Shown: piece after piece, positions 17,737-26,341 of the stretch | How positions within the stretch are numbered: position 1 is the first letter of the stretch | How the letters are laid out: every line of letters starts with the position of its first letter | Assembly: GCF_003865075.1 (NCBI RefSeq) | Contig: NZ_BHWB01000016.1 | Coordinates: 30,881 to 94,880, forward strand | Source: Bacteroides faecalis | GTDB lineage: Bacteria; Bacteroidota; Bacteroidia; Bacteroidales; Bacteroidaceae | Direction: 5' to 3' | Length of the DNA stretch: 64,000 nt | Position numbers and translations under genes: made by a program | Notes under the pieces: generated by a model | What the model was told of the DNA's origin: nothing | Seen by the model: the letters and a program-made list of their open reading frames with translations, nothing else | Databases searched by the model: none

Positions 17737-18801
17737 TTATTTAATAGTCACCATTGTAGCACCAAATCCATATTCCTGAAAAGAAGCATCCTGATAACGA
17801 CAACTACTATATTTCCGCTTCAGTTCATCAAGCACTGCTTTCCGAAGTACTCCATCTCCTTTACCATGTATAAAGACTATCTTTTGCTCGCGCTTATTCT
17901 TATATGCCTCCATCACCTCACGAAATTTATCCAGTTGATAATTCAATATTTCGCTGTTACTCATTCCTGTGATATCATCTAGCAAAGAATCGATATGAAG
18001 ATCTATATCAATTATTCCACTTTTTCCACCATGTCCCCGGTTTGGCTTTACGAGGGGTTGTGACTTAGGTTTATCAATAGATTTTTTTTGCAATAAAACC
18101 GTTTGAAGTTCTTCCGCCGATACAAATACTTGCTTAGCTGGCATATCGTCTTTCACTATATCGTAAATTAACGCAGGTTCTTCAAAGAAATCGGAAGTGC
18201 CAAATGTATGTAACTTATAAAATTTCACAGTATCAATTCTCAATTCCACATTCACAGCAGGTTTGATTGCGGCAGGTTTGCCATCTTTAAAAGCAATAAA
18301 CTGAACTGCTACATGTTCCATTTCATTCAGTATATCTTTAGTAAATTCTTCCAGCAACAATTTTGTATTCGGTTCAATCAATCCATGCGAACGAGTTTTC
18401 CAGGCTGTCCCTTCCGCACTCATATACGTATAATACAAATAATAATTGCTATCATTTACCAGATAAGTCTCAAAGGGGGTAGTCATCATTGCCTTCGCAT
18501 CTTCGGGCACATAAGCAAGAAATACATTTAATGTATCTCCGCCACGTACTTCTGGTTGCCTTTGTACCATAGGCATTTCTGGTTTCATAGGTTTCGCAGG
18601 TTCTTCATGTTTCGGGACCGACGTACTTGGCTTGCGCTTCATGTTATAATCATCTGTTTCAATCACTACACACTCACGTATCGGCATTGGAATATCAAAT
18701 CCGTCTGCATCTTCTACCAAAACGAAATCTTTACCCTGGAATCCTGTCACAACTCCACCACCTACTTCACTAAGAAAGCGTACTCTATCTCCTATTTTCA
18801 T
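17737..18801 (-). CDS. DUF2027 / Smr-domain protein
   Basis: 354 residues from MKIGDRVRFLSEVGGGVVTG at 18801. A longer frame to 18903 has no support. The N-terminal SH3-like/Tudor-like part is about 1-65 (VGGGVVTGFQGKDFVLVEDADGFDIP), a Pro/Lys-rich linker follows, then a central DUF2027 beta domain about 95-240. The C-terminal Smr domain (about 265-354) carries IDLHIDSLLDDITGMSNSEILNYQL and the nuclease-like motif FIHGKGDGVLRKAV. Smr domains are found in MutS2 and ribosome-rescue nucleases that cut mRNA at collided ribosomes; whether this one cuts nucleic acid is unknown. Confidence 0.85.
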   Translation of the reverse strand: MKIGDRVRFLSEVGGGVVTGFQGKDFVLVEDADGFDIPMPIRECVVIETDDYNMKRKPSTSVPKHEEPAKPMKPEMPMVQRQPEVRGGDTLNVFLAYVPEDAKAMMTTPFETYLVNDSNYYLYYTYMSAEGTAWKTRSHGLIEPNTKLLLEEFTKDILNEMEHVAVQFIAFKDGKPAAIKPAVNVELRIDTVKFYKLHTFGTSDFFEEPALIYDIVKDDMPAKQVFVSAEELQTVLLQKKSIDKPKSQPLVKPNRGHGGKSGIIDIDLHIDSLLDDITGMSNSEILNYQLDKFREVMEAYKNKREQKIVFIHGKGDGVLRKAVLDELKRKYSSCRYQDASFQEYGFGATMVTIK

Positions 18802-18923
18802 CGTTATATATCTCCTATTAAAGTTCAAACTAATAATGAATAACAAAGATAGAGCATTTCTATGAGAATCTACCGAAATCGATTCCAAAAACAAGAAATC
18901 CATTTTTATTTATTATTTTTCTC

Positions 18924-18931
18924 TAACTTTG
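18924..18931 (+). promoter_or_regulatory. -7 element of the HAD phosphatase gene
   Basis: TAACTTTG, a consensus -7, lies 55 bp before the ATG at 18986. Divergent from the DUF2027-Smr gene. Confidence 0.55.
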
Positions 18932-18985
18932 CCCCATTAGTACAAACGTTTCCATTTGAGTAACTACCAAACAATAACAGAAACA

Positions 18986-19678
18986 ATGAAAAATTCTATC
19001 AAAGTGATTGCTTTCGATGCAGACGATACGTTATGGAGTAACGAACCCTTTTTCCAGGAAGTAGAAAAACAATATACAACTTTATTGAATCCTTATGGTA
19101 CTTCACCGGAAATATCATCAGCCTTATTCCAAACTGAGATGAAGAATCTAAAGTACTTGGGATATGGTGCGAAAGCATTTACGATTTCAATGATTGAAAC
19201 GGCACTACTTGTTAGCAAACAAAGAATTCCAGCTTGTGACATTGAGAAAATTATTAATTTGGGCAAGTCATTATTAGAAATGCCAATTGAATTATTGCCG
19301 GAGGTCAAGAAAACACTTGAAGCTTTGAAAAAAAAAGGCAAATATAAGTTGGTAGTCGCAACAAAAGGAGATTTATTGGATCAGGAAAATAAGTTGGAAC
19401 GTTCAGGATTATCTTCTTACTTTGACCATATTGAAGTAATGTCTGATAAAACAGAAAAAGAATATCTTCGATTATTAAAGATTCTGCAAATGGATCCTTC
19501 TGAATTTGCCATGATTGGCAACTCTCTTAAATCAGATATTCAGCCGGTATTATCTTTGGGAGGATACGGAGTTCATATTCCCTTCGAAGTGATGTGGAAA
19601 CATGAAATCGTTGATACTTTTACACATGAACATCTGAAACAAGTGAAACGTTTCGATGAACTGTTATCCTTGTTTTGA
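18986..19678 (+). CDS. HAD-superfamily hydrolase
   Basis: 230 residues from the ATG at 18986. Motif I is FDADDTLWSNEPFF with nucleophile Asp in DADDT, motif II lies in LVVATKGD, and the motif III/IV region is MIGNSLKSDIQPVLSLGGYGVHIP. The alpha-helical cap lies between motifs I and II. The D-A-D-D-T form of motif I and the size match haloacid-dehalogenase-like phosphatases (beta-phosphoglucomutase/pyrimidine-nucleotidase-like). Substrate not predictable. Single gene with its own promoter. Confidence 0.87.
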   Translation: MKNSIKVIAFDADDTLWSNEPFFQEVEKQYTTLLNPYGTSPEISSALFQTEMKNLKYLGYGAKAFTISMIETALLVSKQRIPACDIEKIINLGKSLLEMPIELLPEVKKTLEALKKKGKYKLVVATKGDLLDQENKLERSGLSSYFDHIEVMSDKTEKEYLRLLKILQMDPSEFAMIGNSLKSDIQPVLSLGGYGVHIPFEVMWKHEIVDTFTHEHLKQVKRFDELLSLF

Positions 19679-19765
19679 TAAACAAGCATTGATATGAGAA
19701 GTTGAAATCGTACATATAATACTGACTGAAAAGTGATTAAAAGCAACAGATTAAGGTCAAACGTA

Positions 19766-20539
19766 TTATAATAATTTCATTAATTCCGCAGCCCTACAAG
19801 CTTCTATCGAGTTACCAACAGAAAGTTTCTCCAGAATATTCTGCCGGTGCCGGTTTACAGTATTAACACTAATACAAAGGGAATTTGCTATTTCCTTGCT
19901 CGACAAACCTTTCCTGATACAACGGAGTATCTCTTTTTCACGTTCGGATAATATATTCCGGTGTTCATCCGAAAGGAATAACGTTTCCACTTCACCACGT
20001 TCCATGTGAGTGATAGTTGCATAGATTCCAGACTCGGGCCGTTGGTCAGCAGCCAGAGAGTAAAGACAAAAAATCAACCAAACATTTCCCGCAGGAGTAT
20101 TCTCCATGATTTGCACCAAATTATCCACAAACTGATATTCTCCCTTTTCATTCATCATCCGCAGTCTGCATCTTCCCCGATATTTCAACCGTTCTTCGGG
20201 GGATATCGAAAAGGTCTTCTGGAAGAATTTATACTCCAACAAACGTTTTTCGACCAAATCCTCCGGATGAATCCGCCGATAAATATAATCTTCGTCCATC
20301 GAGTCAATCATTTGCAAAGATGCCTCCTCGAAAGTCAATCCCAGAAAATGTGCCCATGGATGAACAGCCACATAACTATTCCGATTGGAAAGATCTGAAA
20401 TTACAGCACATCCACCATTAATCGCTGTCAGTGAATGGATAAACAATTGATGTTGCTCCAACTTTTTATTATCCAACGTCTCATGAACGATCGAATGTGT
20501 GGCATATACCTCGTCTATTTCTTTTTGTAGTACATCCAT
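19766..20539 (-). CDS. LuxR-type HTH transcriptional regulator with PAS-like sensor
   Basis: 257 residues. An N-terminal region of about 190 residues contains a PAS-like fold (FIHSLTAINGGCAVISDLSNRNSYVAVHP, FLGLTFEEASLQMIDSMDEDYIYRRIHPEDL). The C-terminal LuxR/NarL helix-turn-helix is about 195-250 (LSEREKEILRCIRKGLSSKEIANSLCISVNTVNRHRQNILEKL). No receiver Asp is present, so it is an orphan regulator that probably senses a small ligand directly. It is divergent from the DUF1349-like secreted protein gene 88 bp away, a candidate target. Confidence 0.87.
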   Translation of the reverse strand: MDVLQKEIDEVYATHSIVHETLDNKKLEQHQLFIHSLTAINGGCAVISDLSNRNSYVAVHPWAHFLGLTFEEASLQMIDSMDEDYIYRRIHPEDLVEKRLLEYKFFQKTFSISPEERLKYRGRCRLRMMNEKGEYQFVDNLVQIMENTPAGNVWLIFCLYSLAADQRPESGIYATITHMERGEVETLFLSDEHRNILSEREKEILRCIRKGLSSKEIANSLCISVNTVNRHRQNILEKLSVGNSIEACRAAELMKLL

Positions 20540-20587
20540 CTCCTAAAATGGTTAATATTCAGTATTGTCACATCTAAATATATGACT

Positions 20588-20595
20588 TATCTTTG
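20588..20595 (+). promoter_or_regulatory. -7 element for the DUF1349-like gene
   Basis: TATCTTTG, an exact consensus -7, 32 bp before the ATG at 20627. Confidence 0.6.
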
Positions 20596-20626
20596 CCCCA
20601 CAAAGATAAACAAATAAGAAACGTAC

Positions 20627-21292
20627 ATGAAACATTTAAAACTCAAATTACTGTCAATTGCTTTATTGACAGCCACAACTTCGACTATGGCACAAAGTTT
20701 GGATAAAATGAATTGGCTGAATGAGCCTCAACAATGGGAAATTAAAGATGGTAAAACATTGGTAATGGATGTTCCTGCAAAAACAGACTTCTGGAGAATT
20801 TCACATTATGGATTCACTGTTGATGACGGTCCTTTTTATTATGCTACCTATGGAGGAGAATTCGAAGCAAAAGTAAAAATCACCGGGAATTATGTGACTA
20901 CCTTCGATCAAATGGGATTAATGCTACGCATCGATCATGAGAACTGGATTAAAGCAGGCGTAGAATACGTAAACGGCAAACAGAATGTCAGCGCTGTAGT
21001 AACACATCACACCAGTGACTGGAGTGTAGTACAATTACCGGACGCTCCACGTTCTATTTGGATCAAAGCAGTCCGGAAGTTAGACGCAGTAGAAATCTTC
21101 TTTTCACGTGATGACAAAGAATATATTATGATGCGTACCTGCTGGTTACAGGATAACTGTCCCGTAATGGTTGGTTTAATGGGTGCTTGCCCCGACGGAA
21201 AAGGATTTACTGCCACATTCGAAGAGTTCAAAGTAACTCAATTACCTGACCAACGGAGATTGGAATGGGCAAAAAGACAGCAGAATAAATAG
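20627..21292 (+). CDS. Secreted DUF1349-family (concanavalin A-like) protein
   Basis: 221 residues with a signal peptide to about residue 22 (KLLSIALLTATTSTMAQ). The mature part is a beta-jelly-roll: WEIKDGKTLVMDVPAKTDFWRISHYGFTVDDGPFYY, FDQMGLMLRIDHENWIKAGVEYVNGKQNVSAVVTHHTSDWS, FFSRDDKEYIMMRTCWL and VGLMGACPDGKGFTATFEEFKV. These match the DUF1349 / 'regulation of enolase 1' lectin-like fold. Probably carbohydrate-binding or structural in the periplasm; no catalytic residues are recognisable. Its neighbour is the divergent LuxR-type regulator. Confidence 0.82.
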   Translation: MKHLKLKLLSIALLTATTSTMAQSLDKMNWLNEPQQWEIKDGKTLVMDVPAKTDFWRISHYGFTVDDGPFYYATYGGEFEAKVKITGNYVTTFDQMGLMLRIDHENWIKAGVEYVNGKQNVSAVVTHHTSDWSVVQLPDAPRSIWIKAVRKLDAVEIFFSRDDKEYIMMRTCWLQDNCPVMVGLMGACPDGKGFTATFEEFKVTQLPDQRRLEWAKRQQNK

Positions 21293-21314
21293 AAACTGAT
21301 AGATCTTTTTAAAA

Positions 21315-21344
21315 AGGAATTCCGGAATAATATCTGGAATTCCT
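21315..21344 (+). terminator. Hairpin downstream of the DUF1349-like gene
   Basis: AGGAATTCC (21315-21323) and GGAATTCCT (21336-21344) form a perfect 9-bp stem, extendable inward by three more pairs including one G-T. It lies 22 bp after the stop codon. The T-run after it is poor, so terminator activity is uncertain. Confidence 0.5.
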
Positions 21345-22233
21345 ATTATAGACAAAAAGTCCTTCACCTCTTCACAACCCTTTATTCATGGTCATTAGAG
21401 GGTGAAGGCTTCCCTTCACATCTGCATTCACCTATTCACCGACCCCAATTCTGAAATTCCTCGATCCAACTATTCTTTATCATATTTCATAATAACCTTA
21501 TCTCTCGTCCAATTCATTAATAGATAAATTCTTCTCTATTAATCATAAACTTACTTTATCCCTATAGAGAAGTTTTTCTTGCTTAAAACAAATTTATAAT
21601 TGGAAGCTTTGATTATACAATTGCAAGTTTCAATTATATAAATGCAACTTGCAATTATAAAAACAAAACTTGCATTTATAGTTTAGTAAAGATCAAAAGA
21701 AAGTTTACTATTAGAGGAAAGAATGTTTATCTCTAATAGAAAGCAACTTTTCTATTAATACTTATATAAACAGATACTAATAAAATTCATTGAACAAAGA
21801 ATATATTTACTGTTCACAAAACAACATGAACCAATACATCATTAAGTGAAGGTTATCATGCATTCTCTTCCTTTCATTAATAAAGTATTGTGAAAGGTGA
21901 AGGACATACAAGTCTATTTTAGTATTTGGACTTATAATACCATACATAGTATTTATATATAAATAGATCATCACAATTAATTTATAATATGATAGTATTT
22001 GTCTAAAGGAACGAAGTGAAAAATCTCTTCTCTCTACACAGGTAAAGAATCGCTGCTTTACTACGCCTCACATGACAGATAGTATAAGCATTGACACTTA
22101 TTGAATAATAGAAGCTAGATAAGCATACCACCAATCAACCGGCAAATAAGTAAATGTTTAAAATTATATTATAATATACCTGTTTTTTTTATATCTTAGC
22201 GCCCATGTCTGAACAAACTTAAAATGTATCTAT
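21345..22233. other. 0.9-kb non-coding region rich in short inverted repeats
   Basis: No convincing gene on either strand. It holds clustered CCTTCAC/GTGAAGG motifs near 21360-21420 and 21847-21905. Overlapping palindromes lie at 21619-21678 (AATTGCAAGTT with AACTTGCAATT, and TAAATGCAA with TTGCATTTA, which compete for the same bases). Hairpins lie at 21708-21739 (CTATTAGAG/CTCTAATAG) and 21736-21758. A -7-like TATCTTAG near 22192-22199 may serve the GH92 gene. The rest is A/T-rich without visible structure. Confidence 0.45.
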
Positions 22234-25200
22234 ATGAAACGACTACTTTTTTCATTATTGCTAACGATATTTCCTACATTGTATATAATAGCAGATAAAA
22301 TAATATGGCAGATAGGAGAAAAAGATGGTTCTTCATCCGAATTAGCATTAGGTCCTTCCGACTATTCAAAGTTTCTGGCTAATGACTTCGGATACGAAGA
22401 TCGCTATTTTTTAATAGGGACTTCAAATGTAGAAAAGGAATTCTCGTATGTACTACCCGGACCTGCGGATCAATGGGGAGGAACAGGAGGCACATCAGGT
22501 TGGCGAACACATGATACAACCATTCTTTTTAATCTTGAAAATACTGCTAAGTCTAAAGACTGGAATTTAGCCATAGATTTATTGGGAGCAAGTCCATTAG
22601 GGGCAGTTGTAAAAGTCACAGTCAATTCTATAAGCAAAAGGTTTGTAGTTGAAAGTGGTCCCAAAGAAGTATTAGAAGGGGACGTACAAAATGCCAAGAA
22701 AACAACTTTAAACTTTCCGATTGAAGATAAATTATTAAAAAAGGGAGGGAACTCCATTGTTATTTCTGTCTTAGAGGGCGGTTGGATTGTATTTGACCAA
22801 ATACGGCTAATGGGCCCCAATCAAGCAACATTAGGTAAAACAAATACAAAAGCATTTCTCCGCGATGTCTACACAGCTAATTATGAGATAGAAAATAATG
22901 GAAATAGATTTCAACCTTTGTTAGTTGATGTCGAGCACTTGACCGGAAGCCCCAGACTTAAAGTAGAAGTTGATAACGTAGAGATATTTTCCTCCGTCAT
23001 GGACACTGCCCGTTATCAATTTGAAGCTCCTATGCCGGCAGTACATAATTCTAAAAAAAGTACTTATAAAATATGGGCGGACAATGAATTATTACAGTCC
23101 GGTACCGTTATACGCACTCCTCAAGCATTACATTCCTACGCTGATTATGTAGATACTAAAATAGGAACAGGTCATTCACGTTGGATGATCGCTCCCGGTC
23201 CCTGGATGCCTTTCAGTATGGTAAAATTAAGTCCGGATAATCAGAATGCGGGATGGCAAGCCGGTTATCAACCAACTTTTGAAACGATAGGATGTTTCAG
23301 TCACATACATGAATGGACGATGGGAGGATTGGGCATGATGCCTACTAATGGCGAATTGCAAATTAGAGTGGGCGATGAATTAAGACCGGACGAAGGCTAC
23401 CGTTCACGTATTGATAAAAGAACAGAAGAAGCCCCTCTTGGATATTATAAAGTCTATCTGACTGATACGAAGATATGGGTAGAAAGTACGGCAACTACCA
23501 GAGCTTCTTTTCAGAAATATACTTTTCCTAAAGAACAAGACGGACGTGTAATGATAGATCTTCAGATTCCTACGGAATATGATTATCAATTAGTAGACAT
23601 CAAAATAAATAAGGTCAGTGATTATCGAATCGAAGGGTACAGCCATCAATTGTCTCCCCGCCCTCATGTATGGAGCAATGATGCGGATCAGGATTATAAA
23701 GTAAACTTTGTGATAGAGTTTGACACCCCCATCAAGAAGGTCGGCGGCTGGATGGAAGACAAAGTGCTCGATTCTTCGGTCATTGAAGGGAAAGATTTAA
23801 AATATGCAGGATTATACGTTGAGTTTGATACCCAAAAACATCCGGTTGTTCAAGCCCGTACCGGTATCTCTTTAGTAAGCATAGCCAATGCCTCGGAAAA
23901 TTTAAAGGAAGAAATATCCAATGAATTCAATTGGAACTTTGATGCAATTGTACAAAATCAGAAACAGGCATGGAACAATATCCTGGGTCGAGTACAGATT
24001 ACAACCAATGATCGTTTGGAAAAGGTACGGTTTTATACAAATGTATATCGAGCTTTTTGCAGAAATATCTGGAGTGACGTGAACGGAGAGTGGATGTCGG
24101 CAGACAAAAAAGTACAGAAATTAAAGAACCCGGAACACCGCGCTTTAGGATGCGATGCCTTTTGGAATACTTTTTGGAATTTAAATCAAGTCTGGAATTT
24201 ACTGACACCCGAATGGTCTTCCAGATGGGTGAACTCTCAATTAGCTCTGTATGACACAAATGGCTGGTTAGCTAAGGGACCGGCAGGTATGAAATATATT
24301 CCTGTCATGGTAGCAGAGCATGAGATTCCTTTAATTGTTTCTACCTATCAGATGGGGATCAGGGATTATGATGTAAATAAAGCCTTTGAAGCAGTCAAGA
24401 AGATGCAGACAACCCCTGCCACTCATGTTGCAGGTGGTTTCGCGGGAAACAGAGATCTGATCCCTTATCTTCAATATCATTATGTTCCGGTTGAAAAAGG
24501 ACGTTTTTCTAATACCTTAGAGTATTCGTATGATGACTGGACAGTCGGGCAGTTGGCTAAATCGTTAGGTAAATATAAAGAATATCAAACTTTTAATGAA
24601 CGAGGAACCTGGTGGAAAAATGCGATTAATCCGGCAAGCGGATATGCACATATGAGAGATACACTTGGAAACTATACGGCCGATTTCGATCCGTTTAAAT
24701 CGGGGCGAAATGAACAATATGTGGAAGGGAATGCATGGCAACTTAGCTTCTTTGTACCTCAAGATATACCGACTCTAGTCAAGTTGATCGGGCAAGACAA
24801 GTTCGTGGAACGATTGAATTGGGGCTTTTCAGCCAGCGAACCATGGAGATACAATGCTCCAAATGACCAATATTGGGATTATCCAGTGGTACAAGGCAAC
24901 CAACAATCGATGCATTTTGCTTTTTTATTCAATTGGGCAGAAAAACCTTGGCTAACTCAAAAGTGGAGCCGTTCTGTGATCGACCGATATTATGGTTATG
25001 GAATCGCCAATGCCTATTTGGGTGATGAAGATCAAGGGCAAATGAGCGCGTGGTTTGTAATGGCCGCTATCGGTTTATTTCAGACAGATGGCGGTTGCAG
25101 AGTAGATCCTATTTATGAAATAGCAAGTCCCTTATTTGAAAAGACCGTTATTCACTTGAAAGAACTCTATGGTCGTGGAGAACAATTCACAATTATAGCA

Positions 25201-25359
25201 AAGAATACTTCAAGAAAGAACAAATATGTTCAGAGTGCGATACTAAACGGACAACCTCTGGAGAGTTTCCATTTTCCTGCATCTGAGTTGCTGAAAGGAG
25301 GAGAATTAATCTTAGAAATGGGCGACACACCTAATAAATCATGGGGAGTTACCCAATGA
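22234..25359 (+). CDS. GH92 exo-alpha-mannosidase-like enzyme with N-terminal accessory domain
   Basis: 1041 residues, longer than the usual GH92 of about 750. Signal peptide to about residue 20. The N-terminal accessory domain (about 21-195) resembles the carbohydrate-binding domain of rhamnogalacturonan-lyase-like proteins (IWQIGEKDGSSSELALG, VFDQIRLMGP). The GH92 region runs from about 305 (YVDTKIGTGHSRWMIAPGPWMPFSMVKLSP). Expected catalytic positions are retained: the E831 region (VEGNAWQLSFFVPQD) as acid, and D931/D933 in GDEDQGQMSAWFV as base/Ca-side residues. The motif often seen as GNEPSHH is GNQQSMH (888-894). Calcium-dependent inverting hydrolysis of alpha-mannosides is the family reaction. 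It precedes the GntR/ManA/ROK/GH92/MFS genes. Confidence 0.88.
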   Translation: MKRLLFSLLLTIFPTLYIIADKIIWQIGEKDGSSSELALGPSDYSKFLANDFGYEDRYFLIGTSNVEKEFSYVLPGPADQWGGTGGTSGWRTHDTTILFNLENTAKSKDWNLAIDLLGASPLGAVVKVTVNSISKRFVVESGPKEVLEGDVQNAKKTTLNFPIEDKLLKKGGNSIVISVLEGGWIVFDQIRLMGPNQATLGKTNTKAFLRDVYTANYEIENNGNRFQPLLVDVEHLTGSPRLKVEVDNVEIFSSVMDTARYQFEAPMPAVHNSKKSTYKIWADNELLQSGTVIRTPQALHSYADYVDTKIGTGHSRWMIAPGPWMPFSMVKLSPDNQNAGWQAGYQPTFETIGCFSHIHEWTMGGLGMMPTNGELQIRVGDELRPDEGYRSRIDKRTEEAPLGYYKVYLTDTKIWVESTATTRASFQKYTFPKEQDGRVMIDLQIPTEYDYQLVDIKINKVSDYRIEGYSHQLSPRPHVWSNDADQDYKVNFVIEFDTPIKKVGGWMEDKVLDSSVIEGKDLKYAGLYVEFDTQKHPVVQARTGISLVSIANASENLKEEISNEFNWNFDAIVQNQKQAWNNILGRVQITTNDRLEKVRFYTNVYRAFCRNIWSDVNGEWMSADKKVQKLKNPEHRALGCDAFWNTFWNLNQVWNLLTPEWSSRWVNSQLALYDTNGWLAKGPAGMKYIPVMVAEHEIPLIVSTYQMGIRDYDVNKAFEAVKKMQTTPATHVAGGFAGNRDLIPYLQYHYVPVEKGRFSNTLEYSYDDWTVGQLAKSLGKYKEYQTFNERGTWWKNAINPASGYAHMRDTLGNYTADFDPFKSGRNEQYVEGNAWQLSFFVPQDIPTLVKLIGQDKFVERLNWGFSASEPWRYNAPNDQYWDYPVVQGNQQSMHFAFLFNWAEKPWLTQKWSRSVIDRYYGYGIANAYLGDEDQGQMSAWFVMAAIGLFQTDGGCRVDPIYEIASPLFEKTVIHLKELYGRGEQFTIIAKNTSRKNKYVQSAILNGQPLESFHFPASELLKGGELILEMGDTPNKSWGVTQ

Positions 25360-25387
25360 AAAGTAGAATTCAAATCTAAGAAATGTC

Positions 25388-25440
25388 GGGACTGACCAAA
25401 AAGTTTAGCAGATAACTATTGAAACTTTTTGATCAGCCCC
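25388..25440. terminator. Bidirectional terminator between GH92 and the GntR gene
   Basis: Arms at 25388-25406 and 25422-25440 match at 17 of 19 positions and contain the A5/T5 tracts (CAAAAAGTTT ... AAACTTTTTG). The two genes converge here. Confidence 0.7.
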
Positions 25441-25472
25441 GCAACTATCATTTAAATCATATTCATCACTAT

Positions 25473-26201
25473 CTATCTTTCCGCTTCGATTGTATAAGTG
25501 AAACTATCCGCCCGATAATAGCCGATGTTATATTCGATAGGAACGTTGTTCACATCATACACAAATCTTTTCCTTATCAATATAGGATCGCTAGACTCAA
25601 TTTCTAATTTTTCTGCAATAAACTCTCCGGCAAGCCTTGCAGAGATTTCCTCCTTACTGGTTTTTACTACTATTTGATATTGATTCTCCAGCATTTCGTA
25701 CAAAGGACGAGTATAATCTTCTTCCCCTGTCAAAGGAATAGCAGGATTGAAATAAGAGATAAAATATACAAATGGATATTCTTTTCTTCCTCTTACCCGC
25801 TCCATCACTACGCAGCGTGCGTCAGAATTATCATCTAAATGAAAGAAAGTACTAATCTCTTCAGTAGGTCTTTTTAAACTGACATGTAATTCAAAGTTAC
25901 GAATTTCAATTCCTAACATCTTCATCTCTTGAGAGAAACTAAGCCAATTTTTCACTCCACCTACAATACCTTTTTTGACTACCTTAGTACCAAATCCTTT
26001 CTTTCGTACTAAAAGCCCTTCGAACACAAGCTTATTGATAGCTTGCCGCAATGTATTTCTTGAAATATGCAATTGTTTAGACAAATCAACTTCATTGGGA
26101 AGTAACTTCCCATTCTTATATTCTTCAGACTCTATAAATCCTCTCAAGATTTCTTCAGCCTGAATATGAAGAGGTTTATCACTATTATGATCTAACTTCA
26201 T
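25473..26201 (-). CDS. GntR-family regulator, HutC/UTRA type
   Basis: 242 residues. The N-terminal winged helix is about 5-72 (PLHIQAEEILRGFIESEEYKNGKLLPNEVDLSKQLHISRNTLRQAINKLVFEGLLVRKKGFGTKV), with the GntR signature R-N-T-L-R-Q-A. The C-terminal UTRA effector domain is about 95-240 (FFHLDDNSDARCVVMERVRGRKEYPFVYFISYFNP, DPILIRKRFVYDVNNVPIEYNIGYYRADSFTYTIE). UTRA members bind phosphorylated sugars. It is divergent from manA/ROK/GH92/MFS, with a palindrome at 26305-26320 as probable operator, so it likely represses the mannoside operon until induced. Confidence 0.9.
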   Translation of the reverse strand: MKLDHNSDKPLHIQAEEILRGFIESEEYKNGKLLPNEVDLSKQLHISRNTLRQAINKLVFEGLLVRKKGFGTKVVKKGIVGGVKNWLSFSQEMKMLGIEIRNFELHVSLKRPTEEISTFFHLDDNSDARCVVMERVRGRKEYPFVYFISYFNPAIPLTGEEDYTRPLYEMLENQYQIVVKTSKEEISARLAGEFIAEKLEIESSDPILIRKRFVYDVNNVPIEYNIGYYRADSFTYTIEAER

Positions 26202-26226
26202 TACTTTAAAGCAGTTTATTTCTCAG

Positions 26227-26234
26227 CAAATATA
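26227..26234 (-). promoter_or_regulatory. -7 element of the GntR gene
   Basis: Minus-strand TATATTTG matches TAnnTTTG and lies 26 bp before the GntR ATG at 26201. Confidence 0.55.
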
Positions 26235-26285
26235 AGACTTATCAAAAAAAGTTCCAAGTATTGTAGAGAATAAAAATAAAACATA

Positions 26286-26293
26286 TATATTTG
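26286..26293 (+). promoter_or_regulatory. -7 element of the mannoside operon
   Basis: TATATTTG, exact consensus, 49 bp before the manA ATG at 26342. The operator-like palindrome begins 12 bp downstream. Confidence 0.65.
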
Positions 26294-26304
26294 CACAATA
26301 TTAA

Positions 26305-26320
26305 ATATGTATGAACATAT
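26305..26320. promoter_or_regulatory. Candidate GntR operator ATATGT-ATGA-ACATAT
   Basis: A perfect 6-bp inverted repeat with a 4-bp spacer, at or just downstream of the predicted transcription start of the manA operon and opposite the divergent GntR gene. The position is classical for repression by promoter occlusion. GntR/HutC operators are typically short palindromes of this kind. Binding is inferred. Confidence 0.55.
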
Positions 26321-26341
26321 AAAACCAAAACAGAAGTAAAC

